This document shows positions 27,984 to 38,068 of a stretch of DNA of 64,000 bases, piece after piece. How positions within the stretch are numbered: the first letter of the stretch is position 1; each line of letters starts with the position of its first letter. Both the position numbers and the translations under genes were made by a program. The DNA comes from CAVVZJ01 sp963752755 (GTDB taxonomy: Bacteria > Planctomycetota > Planctomycetia > Isosphaerales > Isosphaeraceae), in contig CAVVZJ010000001.1 of the NCBI GenBank assembly GCA_963752755.1, positions 1,612,001-1,676,000 of the forward strand, in the 5' to 3' direction. The notes under the pieces were generated by a model. That model was not told the DNA's origin. It worked only from the letters and a program-made list of their open reading frames with translations, and made no database searches.

Positions 27984-28011
27984 GCTATAATTAACGCTAG
28001 GTCTTTGCCAA
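27984..28011 (-). promoter_or_regulatory. Candidate promoter for the prepilin-type gene
   Basis: On the minus strand TTGGCA (28006-28011) and TATAGC (27984-27989) are separated by 16 nt in an AT-rich island. The start codon is about 150 nt downstream. On the plus strand the same island contains TATAAT, but no plus-strand gene follows. Confidence 0.35.
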
Positions 28012-28019
28012 TCCGAACC

Positions 28020-28389
28020 GGGGTCCCGAGCCAGTCCATTGCTCTGCAAGACCTCGCGACGTCGCGACGTCGCTTCGCATCCCCATGACCGAACGAACTT
28101 CAAAATGGGCGGGATTCCTTTTTAAGTCTTTAAATCCATGAGACTTAAGCCTTCTGTTCTGATTGGATTGGGAGCGTCCTCCGTGCATCCTCACGTCGTT
28201 CCTTCCACGTCCCTGGCGCGTCCCCGACTCGTCCCGAGCGCGTTCCCGATTCCACCTCAGACTCAGTGGACGGTTCAAGAAAGCAGATCACCCTGCCCGA
28301 CCGCGCCGCCTGGCGTTGGTCCAGAAGGGGGCTCCGGTGGGATGCCGGAATCCACCACTGGCCTACCGAGATTCGCGATCCGGTGGCGA
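28020..28389. other. Intergenic region between prepilin-type and DHH genes
   Basis: About 370 bp downstream of the DHH gene and upstream of the prepilin-type gene. Neither strand shows a reading frame with family similarity, and no RNA gene or strong hairpin was seen. Confidence 0.3.
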
Positions 28390-29487
28390 TCAGGGGACAG
28401 GGATAACGGGGGAGGCGGCGAGCAGGCGCTGGCCGAATTGCTCGTCGATATCGAGGTGGGTGAGGAAGCGGCGGCGGATCGTGCGGAGCATGGCGTCGAT
28501 GGCGTCGGGGCTGGTGTCCTTGAGGCGGATGGCGCCTCCGGCACGCTTGTCGTGGCCGCCGGCGGTGCCCAGGCCATCGACGACCTCGCGGAGCACCTCG
28601 CCGCCGTGGCCGCCGATGTGGTCGGAGCGGACGGAGATCTTGAGCTGATCCTCGAAGAGGCCCACACACATGGCCCAGCCGACCTGGTCGAAGCGGATGA
28701 AGAAGTCGGCCAGCTCGGCGATGATGTCGGGCTGAGGCACTCGACCCAGGTAGCTGACGACGACGTCCTGGTACAGGAAGGCGTTGGACAGCGAGTGCAG
28801 ATACACGGCGAAGTAGCTCTGAGGCAGCCGTGGGTTGCGGATGCGGGCCAGGAGGTCCTTGTCGGCGCGGGGGAAAAGCCAGACGAGCGCGCCGTCGTCA
28901 GCCGGGCCGGCCTCCCGGGGGTAGCCGGAAACCTCCGACTCGATGCCGTAGAGCAAGGCGGTGGCCAGCCGGGCATCGATCGGAAACTCCTGCTCCAGCA
29001 AGTAGCCGGTGATCATCGTGCTCGTGGCGCCGAGGTTGGGTCGGATGTCGCGAAAGGCGACCCCTTCGAGCACCCCGGGGGTTTCGTGGTGGTCAAGCAC
29101 GGCGACGGGCTGGGCCGACTCGTTGGCGCGGCGGCCGGTGTAGGGCTGGCTATCGACCATCACGACGGCGGAGGTGCCGTCGATCGGAGCCTGATCGATG
29201 GGGATCAACGGGATCTGGAGAAGATCGACCATCGCCTGGTTCTCGGCGCGGGCGATCATACCTTCGAGAGTGAGCGAGACCGGCTTTTCGGGCAGACGAT
29301 GGGCGAGCAGAGCCTGAAGACCAAGCATGCAGGCCAGGGCGTCGGGGTCGGGATTGACGTGGGAGACCAGCACAATCCGAGCGAAGGGGGCCAGGACGTC
29401 AAGTAACCGCTCGGAGCGGTGAGGCCGTATCGGACGTGCCGGGGTTTTCGAATCCGTGCCAGCCTCGGCCATCGTCGCCTTCCACAT
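28390..29487 (-). CDS. DHH-family phosphoesterase (NrnA-like)
   Basis: 365 residues from ATG 29487 (MWKATMAEAG); ATG 29472 is an alternative. DHH domain: IVLVSHVNPDPDALACMLGL (Asp ligands), VVMVDSQPYTG and VAVLDHHETPGVLEG (the DHH motif). DHHA1 domain near the end: HIGGHGGEVLREVVDG and GGHDKRAGGAIRLKD. Members hydrolyse short oligoribonucleotides or 3'-phosphoadenosine 5'-phosphate in the cytoplasm, Mn-dependent. All key residues are present. A membrane-protein gene follows upstream on the same strand. Confidence 0.88.
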   Translation of the reverse strand: MWKATMAEAGTDSKTPARPIRPHRSERLLDVLAPFARIVLVSHVNPDPDALACMLGLQALLAHRLPEKPVSLTLEGMIARAENQAMVDLLQIPLIPIDQAPIDGTSAVVMVDSQPYTGRRANESAQPVAVLDHHETPGVLEGVAFRDIRPNLGATSTMITGYLLEQEFPIDARLATALLYGIESEVSGYPREAGPADDGALVWLFPRADKDLLARIRNPRLPQSYFAVYLHSLSNAFLYQDVVVSYLGRVPQPDIIAELADFFIRFDQVGWAMCVGLFEDQLKISVRSDHIGGHGGEVLREVVDGLGTAGGHDKRAGGAIRLKDTSPDAIDAMLRTIRRRFLTHLDIDEQFGQRLLAASPVIPVP

Positions 29488-29609
29488 CAGGAGGTCTCCG
29501 CAGCCGTCGGGGCCCATGCAATTCCGACCGTCATTGGGTCGGGCCGGGGAGCTTATGGTCAACCGACCGTCACAGAGGAACTCGGGGCCTGCCTGCCTCC
29601 TTACCGAGT

Positions 29610-30278
29610 TTACGAGATTCTGGCCGGTCGTGGCCAGAGCCAGCAATCGCGGCGCCGAAGCCGAGCCGTCAAGGGTCGTCGGCCTCGGGCCTTGCCGGCG
29701 CATACCGGAACCGTCGCCGGAGCTCGGTCGGATTGTGGGCTCTCGACTTCCGGACGGGTCAACCGACGAAGCGATTCCTGGTAACGCTCCTGCGGATTGG
29801 GTTCGACGATCCCCGGCGACCGCGGCGGCTCGCGGAAGGCATGGGCCACGAGCAGCCCCAGGTTGGCGATCAGAACGAGGGTCGCGACGGTCGTCTGCCG
29901 CCGGCGCAAGGGGACGGCGGCGGCTGGACTTGCCGAGAATGCCGCGAGGGCCGGCACCAGGACATTGCCACCATAAAACATCCCGAGGATTCCGCCCAGG
30001 ATCACGATCGCCTGGAGCCCTATGGCCGGTTGTCTCATCTCGGGCACGGCCAGAGGACCGCAAACCAGAGCCGGCAACGCGATGGCGCCGCAGATGGCTC
30101 CCCAGGCAAACAACCTCGCAGCCAGCGCCCGCTCGAAGGTCGCGGCCTCCTCCGCCCTCAGGCAACGCTCGGCAACCGGCCGGATGCCGAAGCCGAGGAC
30201 CATCAAGCTTCCGACCCAGCCCGCCATCGCGATCAGGAAGACGCTGTCGAACAGGTGCAGCAGGTTCAAGGCGCCCAT
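29610..30278 (-). CDS. Integral membrane protein, four helices
   Basis: 222 residues from ATG 30278. Helices at about 7-30 (FDSVFLIAMAGWVGSLMVLG), 58-75 (AICGAIALPALVCG), 88-112 (QAIVILGGILGMFYGGNVLV) and 130-150 (TVATLVLIANLGLLVAHAF). A basic tail ends RRRDCWLWPRPARIS. The Gly/Leu pattern recalls DUF4149/TMEM205-type proteins, but only loosely. It lies upstream of the DHH gene on the same strand with a 120-bp gap. Confidence 0.6.
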   Translation of the reverse strand: MGALNLLHLFDSVFLIAMAGWVGSLMVLGFGIRPVAERCLRAEEAATFERALAARLFAWGAICGAIALPALVCGPLAVPEMRQPAIGLQAIVILGGILGMFYGGNVLVPALAAFSASPAAAVPLRRRQTTVATLVLIANLGLLVAHAFREPPRSPGIVEPNPQERYQESLRRLTRPEVESPQSDRAPATVPVCAGKARGRRPLTARLRRRDCWLWPRPARIS

Positions 30279-30554
30279 GGCGCCGGCCTCCGTCCTTGCA
30301 TGGCTCGCCGGGTTGCCACGCCGGTCTTGATGGAGAGGAAGCGTCTGCCCGGTGCCCGGCTCGTCGCGACCAGGGAATGCGGTATCGGCCCGATTCTCAA
30401 CGGCGAGCATACGTCAAACACGCTGCCCGGGCCAGTCTTTCGAGCCCCGGGAAACGATCGGGAGATAGCCCGTCTCGTACTGGGAGTTTGGTCGATGTCC
30501 CAGGTTCGGAGATCAACCCAGGCCCATCCCGACACGACTACCGGTGAACGGACG

Positions 30555-30594
30555 GGAGCCGTCGAGCAAGACCGAGGTCCGGCCCGACGGCTCC
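30555..30594 (-). terminator. Hairpin in the 400-bp gap downstream of the cytochrome-like gene
   Basis: GGAGCCGTCG (30555-30564) pairs with CGACGGCTCC (30585-30594), a 10-bp GC-rich stem with a 20-nt loop, about 85 bp beyond the stop of the minus-strand gene at 30681. There is no T-run. Nothing else is recognised in 30279-30680. Confidence 0.4.
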
Positions 30595-30680
30595 GATGTC
30601 CTTCGCGGATCGACGCTCACCTCGTTGTGAGCCCGCTCATCCGGGCACGGCGGGTCGTCACCACGCCCTCTGACTTTCGG

Positions 30681-32245
30681 TTACTTCTGGCCGGCGCGGT
30701 TCATCAGGTACTTCTGGAGCGCCTCGTTGTCGATCTTCGAGGCAGCCTTGGGGGTTTCGGGCGTGGCCTCTACGGCAACCGGGAGCTTGGGTGGTGGCGT
30801 CTCTCGCAGCTCCTCACGGGAGACAAAAGGGACGACCTGACCATCCGGCAAGACCATGCCGGTCTGGCCGTCGGGCAACGAAACCAGGGAGCCCGGCTTC
30901 CCCGTCGTCGGGGCGACCGCGCTCGAAGCCACCGGGGCCGTCGGTGTCGGGACGTTGGCGTTTGTCGAGGCGGGGCGGGGCGGCATCACCCGGGGACCCA
31001 TCGCGTTCGGCGTGATGTGGTAACCGGCTGGGTTCGGAAACCGAGTGTCGGCCGGAACGCGTGGGTCGGTCGCGGCGAATCGGCCGGTCATCCCTCCCAC
31101 AACTCGCGGAGGCGGGGCCACCGGCTCGCCCCGGCCGGGGATCGGCTCCGGGCCATCCGGGCCGATCGGGCCGACGCGACCCGCGGCGAAGCCCTCGCCC
31201 GAATCCGCGGCCGGCAGCGGCGCCGCGTACTGGGGCGGCACGACCTCGGTTGGGGGCCTGGGTTGGGTCGTAGAGGCTATTGACCCAGTTGAGGAGGATG
31301 CGGTAAGCAGGGTGATTCGGACCACCGAGCACCGGGCGACCGTCGGGCGGGTGGGTCAGGGCGGACACACTCAACAAATCGCTGTGAGTGAGGTCGGTCG
31401 GGTTGATCAGTCGGAGCGTGGCATCGAGGTTGGTGCGGAGCAAGGTATCGTTCTGAAGGTCGCGTCGAGCACGGGCGAAGACCAGGCGGAAGTCGCCGCC
31501 GTAGGTATCGGCGTTGTGGCAACGGGCACAGTGGCGTTGAAGCTCGAAGTGGACCGTCCGGCCGAATTCCTGGTAGCGGCGGTAGGCGATCGGGGCAGGC
31601 AGATCGAAAATGATCGGGGGACCCGAGGCGCGTTGCTCGCGGTCGAGGTTGCGGATCGTGTTGATGCTCAACTCGCGAGGCTCGGTCGGGTCAAGCGGCG
31701 GTCGACTCGGAGGCAGGGTGCCGCTGGTTCGGCTCACGTCTGGGTCGGCCGGCGGCAGCATTGGCGGCGTTGAGCTGGAAGAGCATGGCCTTGGCGCGAT
31801 GGTTCTCCGGGCTGAGGGCGAGAACCGTGTCAAGATGTTCCCGGGCGTGCGCATCGAGTTTCTGTTCGAGGCACCAGACGGCCAGCTTCATCTGCTCGTC
31901 GGCGTCGTTTTTCGGCAGCCGGGTGAGCTTGAACTCGTAGGCTTCCTCGAGCGACCGGAACGCCCCGAGGACCTGCCGGCGTGCGTAGTGCTTCACGCCT
32001 ATCCGGTGCTTGAGGAAATAGCCGGTGGCGTCCTGGAGGATCTCCCCCTGAAGGACGTGACCGTTGGACAGCAGGAGCACCGTCGGCTTCGCCTCCGGGT
32101 CGGGAGTCGGCGAGGCGGACGGAGCGAAACCCGGCGCAGTCGTCGCGGGCGGGTCCTGCGGCTCAGCGACGCACGGCGTCGCGGCCCAGGTCAGGCCCAG
32201 CGCGGTCAGGCCGGCGGCGGTCAGGGAGATGATTTTGGGTGACAT
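30681..32245 (-). CDS. Secreted cytochrome-c-motif protein, two frameshifts
   Basis: ATG 32245 opens a signal peptide (LTAAGLTALGLTWAATPCVA). A domain follows with TVLLLSNGHVLQGEILQDAT and EHLDTVLALSPENHRAKAML, resembling a short repeat-helix region. At about 31755 the frame changes to VSRTSGTLPPSRPPLDPTEP, leading to RTVHFELQRHCARCHNADTY, a single CxxCH haem site. A second shift near 31265 leads to a proline-rich C-terminal part ending NEALQKYLMNRAGQK. About 510 residues. Periplasmic. The CxxCH with the GDFRLVFAR context resembles the cytochrome domains of planctomycete DUF1549/DUF1553-associated proteins. The electron partner is unknown. Confidence 0.65.
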
Positions 32246-32361
32246 GGTGGCGGGACCGTACTGCCGGCCGTAGAATCCGTCAAGCCGAAGCGACGCGGGA
32301 ATTTCCGCGATTTTTCCGCAAGGTTTTCCTCATTTTTTCCCGGCCAGAATCCGACGTGCCC

Positions 32362-32649
32362 ATGTCCGATGCCACGCTGCCTCCAACGCTCGCCCCCTTG
32401 CTCGGCCAGATCGTCGTGCTCGACATGAAATCGTCCTACGTTTGCCTCGGCACCCTCGCCGGAGCCGACGCCGAGTACTACGAACTGCTCGACGCCGACC
32501 TGCACGACTTCCGCGACAGCACCGCGACCCGCGAAATCTACGTCTATGACTCGCTCCGTCTGGGCATCCGCCGCAACCGTCAGCGGGTCTTGATTCGCCG
32601 CGAGGATGTCGTGGCCATCACCCGGTTCGCCGACATCGCCGAGAGTTAA
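32362..32649 (+). CDS. Small protein, possibly Sm-like fold
   Basis: 95 residues from ATG 32362 (MSDATLPPTLAPLLGQIVVL). The core IVVLDMKSSYVCLGTLAGAD, then YYELLDADLHDFRD and RVLIRREDVVAITRF, has the spacing of an Sm/LSm beta-barrel: a bent sheet with a polar insertion, then an I-x-RxD-V strand. No signal peptide. It lies divergent from the cytochrome-like gene and 53 bp before the spherulin-like gene. The Sm assignment is by eye; RNA binding is not shown. It could instead be another small beta-barrel. Confidence 0.65.
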   Translation: MSDATLPPTLAPLLGQIVVLDMKSSYVCLGTLAGADAEYYELLDADLHDFRDSTATREIYVYDSLRLGIRRNRQRVLIRREDVVAITRFADIAES

Positions 32650-32702
32650 GGTTCGAGGGAGCGAACCTGCCGTTATCCGCAGTTCTTGAAAGGAAAGCGC
32701 CG

Positions 32703-33500
32703 ATGCCGACCCTCTTCTGGATGGCAACCCTGCCCCTCCTCGTCGGGTTCTCCGACGACGATGCCAGGCCCGAAACGGCGAGTCCGGCGACGCTTCGCCC
32801 CCTGGTCCCTGCCTACTTCTACCCGGAAGGGGCGGGAGAGAAGGAGTGGGACCGACTGATTGCCACAGGCCAGCGGACTGAGCTTGTCGTGATCGTCAAC
32901 CCGGCCAGCGGGCCGGGACGGCGGGTAAACCCCCGATACACCGCGATCTTCGAGCGGCTCGCGACGACGAGGATTGTCCCGATCGGTTACGTCACCACGA
33001 GTTACGGACGCCGCCCGACCGCCGAGGTGAAGGCCGAAGTCGATCGTTGGCTCCACTTCTATCCTGACATCCAGGGGATCTTCTTCGACGAGCAAGCCAG
33101 CGACGCCGCGCACGTCGAGGCCCAGGCAGAGCTCTACCAGTACGTAAAGCAGACGAAGCGACTTGACCTGGTCGTCACCAATCCGGGAACGGTCTGCGAC
33201 GCTTCCTACCTGAGCCGACCGGCCGCGGACGTGGTCTGCCTGTTCGAGAGCCCTCGGAAGCCCGAGAGCCTGCGGTTGCCAGACTGGACGCAGACGTTTG
33301 CCGCTCGCCGGATCGCGGCATTACCGTACCAGGTGGCCGATGTCGCGGCGATGCGGGCTTGCGTGGAAGAGGCAAGGAAGCGGGGCATCGGCATTCTCTA
33401 CGTTACGGACGCCGACGGCCGCAACCCCTGGAATCGTCTACCCAGCTACTGGGAAGACGAGGTCGCCGCCATGATGGTGACGCCGGTTGGGAATCGTTGA
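32703..33500 (+). CDS. Spherulin-4-like glycoside hydrolase-type protein
   Basis: 265 residues from ATG 32703, preceded by AAAGGAAAG. A short hydrophobic start (MPTLFWMATLPLLVGFS) suggests export. Spherulation-specific family 4 motifs are present: LVPAYFYPEGAGEKEWDRL, VVIVNPASGPGRRVNPRYT, PIGYVTTSYGRRPTAEVKAE, DIQGIFFDEQASD (acidic active-site candidate) and LVVTNPGTVCD. The fold is a TIM barrel related to polysaccharide-degrading GH families such as galactosaminidases. Substrate not known. Complete and unbroken. Confidence 0.85.
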   Translation: MPTLFWMATLPLLVGFSDDDARPETASPATLRPLVPAYFYPEGAGEKEWDRLIATGQRTELVVIVNPASGPGRRVNPRYTAIFERLATTRIVPIGYVTTSYGRRPTAEVKAEVDRWLHFYPDIQGIFFDEQASDAAHVEAQAELYQYVKQTKRLDLVVTNPGTVCDASYLSRPAADVVCLFESPRKPESLRLPDWTQTFAARRIAALPYQVADVAAMRACVEEARKRGIGILYVTDADGRNPWNRLPSYWEDEVAAMMVTPVGNR

Positions 33501-33639
33501 GCGAAGATCTGGCACGTCGTTTCCCATATAATCCCCCCGGTCCGCGAATAGAATGTCGAGGAGGAGGTTCCCCGGCCGGTCCCTCGTGGACCGACCAGGC
33601 TCCGGGTTCCCCCTGACCCCGCAGACAGGTTTGACCAAC

Positions 33640-34676
33640 ATGACCGCGAGGCGCTGGCTACTCGCCATCCCTTTGACCTTCTTCGCCATCCTCGGTCCCG
33701 CGCAGGCCTCCGAGGTCCGCGACCGGGCGAAGATGTTTAGTGACGACGCGATCCGGAAGGCCGAGTCGATCCTAGACCGAGCCGAGAAGCAGTCCCGAGT
33801 GCCCACGATCATCGAGACGGTCCCCTCGCTGGGCGGCACGTCGATCAGCGAAGCTTCTTTGCAGCGAGCCAAGGAGTCGGGCATCAAGGGAGTCTTTGTG
33901 CTGATCTCCAAGAAGCCAGCGAAACTGGAGGCCAGGGACTACCAGAACTTCCTCGGCCGCGCCCGTCTCTTGACGATCCAGGAGGCGTTCCTGTCCAACT
34001 TCCGCGCCGGCGATCTCGACGCGGGCCTGATCCAGGGTGCCGAGACGATTGGCGAAGCCGTGAAGCAGGTCGGCGCACCTCGGGGCGGTCGGGCGGGGCG
34101 CCGGCCGGTCGAGCGCCAGGTGGACGGGTCGCGGGGGCGCCTCCAGCGGGGGCACGTCGGGGAGGTAGTTCCTCCGGGTTCGGCATCCTGCTGGTCATCG
34201 GAGCCGTGATCATCGGCGTTCTGCTGTTGACCCGCCTGTTCAGCCGTGCCAACCAGCCTGGCGGCTACGGCGCCTCCGGCCGACCGGGACCCATGGGCGG
34301 ACCGGGTTATGGGGCGGGCGGCTACGGAGCGCCCGGCTACGGCGGTCGCGGAGGTTTCTGGCAAGGAATGCTTGGCGGGCTCGGCGGCGCCATCGCCGGC
34401 AACTGGCTCTATGGCCAGTTCTCCGGCCGCCACCATCAACCCGATCACGACTACGGCGGTACCGGCTACACCGGCGCCGAGGGTGGAGCCCTTCCTCCCG
34501 ATACTGGCGCCGATTGGGGTGGCACCGGCGGGGCCGACTGGGGTGGTGGGGACGTCGCCGACACGGGCGGCGACTGGGGTGGCGGCGGTGGGGGTGACTG
34601 GGGCGGCGGTGGCGGCGGAGATTGGGGCGGTGGCGGTGGCGACTGGGGCGGCGGTGGCGGTGGGGACTGGACCTGA
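33640..34676 (+). CDS. TPM-domain membrane protein with Gly/Trp-rich tail, one frameshift
   Basis: ATG 33640 begins a signal peptide (LLAIPLTFFAILGPAQASEV). The TPM domain follows: RAKMFSDDAIRKAESILDRA, TIIETVPSLGG and FVLISKKPAKLEARDY (about residues 25-145). A low-complexity linker changes frame between about 34080 and 34160. After that come a transmembrane helix (FGILLVIGAVIIGVLLLTRL), a Gly/Tyr-rich region and GLGGAIAGNWLYGQFSGRHH. The tail has repeated GGDWGGG units ending at 34676. TPM proteins face the periplasm; some have weak phosphatase or photosystem-repair roles. The role here is unknown. Confidence 0.75.
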
Positions 34677-34716
34677 ACCGAACCCGTTGTGTCTCGGCTC
34701 TTGAGGACGATCTCGT

Positions 34717-34751
34717 CAGGGTCGGGCCGACTGATAGTCGACCCGACCCTG
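34717..34751. terminator. Bidirectional hairpin between convergent genes
   Basis: CAGGGTCGGG (34717-34726) pairs with CCCGACCCTG (34742-34751), with an additional GAC/GTC pairing inside. It sits between the TPM gene ending at 34676 and the convergent DUF1080 gene ending at 34795, so it can serve both. No T-run is present. Confidence 0.55.
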
Positions 34752-34794
34752 CGGTGGTGATCCGGGAGGCATGCTGGTTCCTGGCGCTCGCGAT

Positions 34795-35450
34795 TCAGTC
34801 CAGCGGCTGGAGCTGGACGTTCTTGAACCAGCAGTCGGAGCCGTGGTCCTGGAAGCCGAAGTAGCCCTTCTGCTCCAGGTCTTTGATCGGCACGCCCTTG
34901 AACTTGTGGTTCGAGCCGTCGGGCCGCCTGCCAGGCTCGGTGAACCGGCTAAGGTCGAGGGAATTGACCTCCTGACCATTGAGTACGATCGTCACCATCG
35001 GGCCCTTGGCAGTGATGGTCATGTGGTTCCATTCGCCAGCGGGCTTCTGGGCGTTGACCTTGGGAGCCTTCAGGTCATAGACCGCTCCCGGATCGTGCAT
35101 GCCGGTCCCCTTGGTGTCGTCGAGGGCGATCTCCAGGCCGGTCATGACCGGGTCTTTGAGGTTGCCGACACGGAGGAACACGCCCGAGTTGCAGCCCTGA
35201 GTGAGCTTGTAGTCGAAGTCGAGAACGAAGTCCTTGCAAGGCTTCTCGTAGACTACGAGGTAGCCGCCTGCCTTGTGGGGATTCAGGCCGTCGGCCTGGA
35301 CGTTGGCAGCGGGCACGGGCTGGCCGGTGTTGGTGATCCAGTCGCGGGCCCCCTGGCCATCGAAGATCGTTTGGGCGTCGTCCGGCGCGTGTGTTCGCGT
35401 TGGCAAGGCTCAGGACGAGCAGGACCGGGAAGAATCGTACGCAGTCGCAT
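34795..35450 (-). CDS. DUF1080 (3-keto-disaccharide hydrolase-like) secreted protein
   Basis: ATG 35450 (MRLRTILP) starts what becomes a signal peptide (VLLVLSLANANT) if two single-base shifts at about 35425 and 35400 are allowed. The domain itself, from about 35385, is clean: AQTIFDGQGARDW, YLVVYEKPCKDFVLDFDYKL, CNSGVFLRVGNLKDPVMTGL, EIALDDTKGTGMHDPGAVYD, KPAGEWNHMTITAKG and GYFGFQDHGSDCWFKNVQLQ. This jelly-roll fold acts on glycosides in the periplasm; characterised members cleave 3-keto-disaccharides. It may be the hydrolase partner of oxidoreductases such as that at 62476. Confidence 0.85.
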
Positions 35451-35563
35451 CAGGATCACTCCGTGGGTGGACGCGACCCCCAATCGGGGGTCGCCAGGGA
35501 ACCGAGGACGAAACCCCGGTAGGATGCCGTAGATTACTGCGACGACGCCCAAAAGCCTAACGA

Positions 35564-35992
35564 TTACTCGTCCTCCGGCCCGGGGCTATGGTTGAGGGCC
35601 TGGTGGAGCGCGGCGACGATGCCGTGGATGTCCAGCGGCTTGAGAAAGACCTGGTCGATTCCCAGAACCCGAAGATCCGGATCGTTCTCGGCTTCACTCC
35701 AGCCGGTGATCAGGCCGATGAAGGGGCGTGGTTCCAGCGTGAGAGCCTCGCGGGCAACCTCGCGGCCGTCGAGGTCGGGGAGCATCAGGTCGGTGAGGAC
35801 GGCCAGGGGCGGGGGAGGAACACGGAGCACTTCGAGCGCGGAGGTGCCGTCGCCGACGGCGATGACCTGGAACCCGTGCAGTTCCAGTAAACGAGACAGG
35901 CTGCGACGGCCCTCCGGACTATCATCGACGATCAACAGCCGGCATGGCTGGCCCGGGGGTGTTGGATTCGTTCCGGTATCGGATTGCAACAT
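35564..35992 (-). CDS. Single-domain response regulator
   Basis: 142 residues from ATG 35992. Receiver domain only: RLLIVDDSPEGRRSLSRLLE (acidic pair), VLTDLMLPDLDGREVAREAL (phosphorylated Asp), IGLITGWSEAEND (switch Thr) and DQVFLKPLDIHGIVAAL (conserved Lys). No output domain, so it probably signals by protein contact or in a phosphorelay. No histidine kinase gene is adjacent; the partner is elsewhere. Confidence 0.9.
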   Translation of the reverse strand: MLQSDTGTNPTPPGQPCRLLIVDDSPEGRRSLSRLLELHGFQVIAVGDGTSALEVLRVPPPPLAVLTDLMLPDLDGREVAREALTLEPRPFIGLITGWSEAENDPDLRVLGIDQVFLKPLDIHGIVAALHQALNHSPGPEDE

Positions 35993-36056
35993 CGATGAAA
36001 ATTTCTATCTGCCGGCGCGTCGAATCGACAGACCCGCGGCGTCCCGGTCTCGCAAC

Positions 36057-36987
36057 TCACGAGGTAGGGGCCGCCGCCATCCAGTCGATCGCCGAGAGCC
36101 GGGCCAGGGCAAGCATCAGGGCGTGGGTACCGTCGCGGCCGTGGCCCTGGGCCTGCACCGCCCGGTAAAGCTGCTCGGCCAGGGCCAGGCCAGGCAGTGA
36201 CAGGCCCATTCGACGCGACTCGTCGAGGGCAATTCGCATGTCCTTCAGGAAGTGTTCCACAAAGAAACCCGGTTCGAATCGTCGGTTGATGATCCGGGGG
36301 CCAAGGTTGTTCAGGCTCCACGAGCCGGCCGCACCGCTGCCGACGCTCTGGAGTACGGTGTTCAGGTCTAGACCGGCCTTGTAGCCATAGAGCAGGGCCT
36401 CGCAGACACCGATCATGTTCGTCGCGATCAGGATCTGGTTGACCATTTTGGTGTCCTGGCCGGCGCCGGGCGGACCCTGGTGAACGATCGTCTTGCCCAT
36501 CTTCTCGAACAGAGGCCGCAATGCCTCGACAACTTCCGTCTCACCGCCGATCATGATCGAGAGCCGGGCCTCCTTGGCGCCGACGTCGCCACCGGAGACC
36601 GGGGCATCGACCGAGTGGACGTTCTTGGCCCGAGCCGCCTCGGCGATTTCGCGAGCCAGGGAGGGTTCGCTGGTGGTCATGTCCACCAGGATCGAGCCCG
36701 ACCTGGGCGCCGGCCAGGATGCCGTCGTCACCGAGCGTGACCTCACGCACGTCCTCGGGAAGCCAACGATCGTGAAGATCACGTCAGAGGCCTCGGCCAC
36801 GGCCCGGGGCGACCCGGCAAAGCGCCGCGCCTCGGTCAAGCAAAGGCTGTGCCTTGGCGCGGGTTCGATTGAAGACGGTCGCCGGATAGCCGGCCGCCAT
36901 CAGGTGACCGCACATCGACGAGCCCATCACGCCTGTTCCGATCCAGCCAATCCGCGTCTTGCCGGGCGCCAGGTCCAGAGCCATCAT
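36057..36987 (-). CDS. 3-hydroxyisobutyrate dehydrogenase-family oxidoreductase, frameshifted
   Basis: ATG 36987 (or 36984) gives TRIGWIGTGVMGSSMCGHLM (NAD(P) Rossmann motif) and YPATVFNRTRAKAQPLLDRG. Single-base shifts near 36845, 36760 and 36690 separate RRFAGSPRAVAEASDVIFTI, REVTLGDDGILAGAQ and SILVDMTTSEPSLAREIAEA. From there the frame is clean to the stop: VDAPVSGGDVGAKEARLSIM (substrate-binding motif), GAGQDTKMVNQILIATNMIG with the catalytic Lys, and ESRRMGLSLPGLALAEQLYR. Likely 2-hydroxy-3-oxopropionate or related beta-hydroxyacid reduction in the cytoplasm. Confidence 0.82.
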
Positions 36988-37169
36988 CGTCTCCCAGGGA
37001 CTTGCGTCGGTCTCGGCTCGCCCACGATCTCATCCATAAGTCGAGGAACATGCCAGACCGACAAGGTGAACGGAGGTGTTTTTCACAACGAACGGGGCAA
37101 GGAGAAGGTCCCGGCCGGATTCCCGAACGGCGGGCGGCCATGCAGCGTTGCAGCACGATTGGGGCCGGC

Positions 37170-38068
37170 TCAGTAAGTCTCGACGAGCCACCGGCCGCTC
37201 TTGCGGAAGCCATCATGCCAGGCGTTGCCGTCGAGGCCGGCGGCCAGGGCATACTCGCGTAGCGTCGATCCAATGCCGCGCTCCATCCCCTTGAGGCCGC
37301 AAATGTAGAGATAAGTCTGACCACGGTCAAGCAGCGGCCAGAGTTCGGCGAGCCTTTCCGCCAGGCGGTGCTGGACGTAAAGCCTCGAGCCGTCCGGGCG
37401 CCTGCTGCTCGCGGCTGATCGCGAAGGAGAGTTGCAATCCACAGCGATCACCATAGCTCTTCCAACTCGTCCCGGTAGAGGCACTGGGACCTCGTACGGA
37501 CCCCAAAAAAGAGGAAAACCTGGCCCGACCAGCCACCGGGACACTCGCCGTAAATGTGGTGGAGGAAGCGCGGAACGGCGCGATGCCGGTGCCCGTGGCG
37601 AGCATGACGAGATTCGCGGCAGGGTCTGCGGGGAGCAGGAAAATGCTTGCCGGTCGGGCCGGTGACGGTGACCCGATCGCCGGCCTTCAGGTCGCAGAGG
37701 TAATTCGAGGCCACACCGTGATGCGTCGTGGCCGGTCGCGTCCGCGAAGACGACTCGCTTGACGCAAAGCGAGGCCGACTGGCCGAGGCCGTCGTCGCCG
37801 AGTCGGCTGGAGGCGATAGAGTAGAGCCGGAGCTTGTGCGGCCTCCCGTTCGGGCCAAGCCCGGGGAACGAGCACGCCGAGGCTCTGTCCTTCGAGGTAG
37901 CGGTAATCGAGGCCCGCGAGGTTCAAGCACGAGGTGGCGGACGTCGTCGTCGCCTTCCGGGGTCAGTCGACGTTCGAGACGACCCGAGCGATGCCGGGTC
38001 GGGAAACCCGGTAAAGGTTCAACGGAACCGCGGCGCGGTCGGGACAGCGGCGACGGACTCATGTGCAT
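37170..38068 (-). CDS. Ferredoxin-NADP reductase-like flavoprotein, heavily frameshifted
   Basis: Recognisable pieces in correct order but in changing frames: PLNLYRVSRPGIARVVSN, RRLTPEGDDDVRHLVL, LAGLDYRYLEGQSLGVLVP (FAD domain), LRLYSIASSRLGDDG-like, HGVASNYLCDLKAGDRVTVT, GPTGKHFLLP, VMLATGTGIAPFRA (NADP site), VFLFFGVRT and the intact C-terminus RLYVQHRLAERLAELWPLLD, TYLYICGLKGMERGI and WLVETY. At least six single-base shifts are needed. The enzyme moves electrons between NADPH and ferredoxin or flavodoxin. As read it is non-functional. The start is uncertain (ATG 38068 or 38062). Confidence 0.7.

Noticed and set aside
27980..27995. Plus-strand TATAAT at 27986 as a promoter
   Set aside because: No plus-strand gene follows for over 4 kb; the same island fits a minus-strand promoter better.
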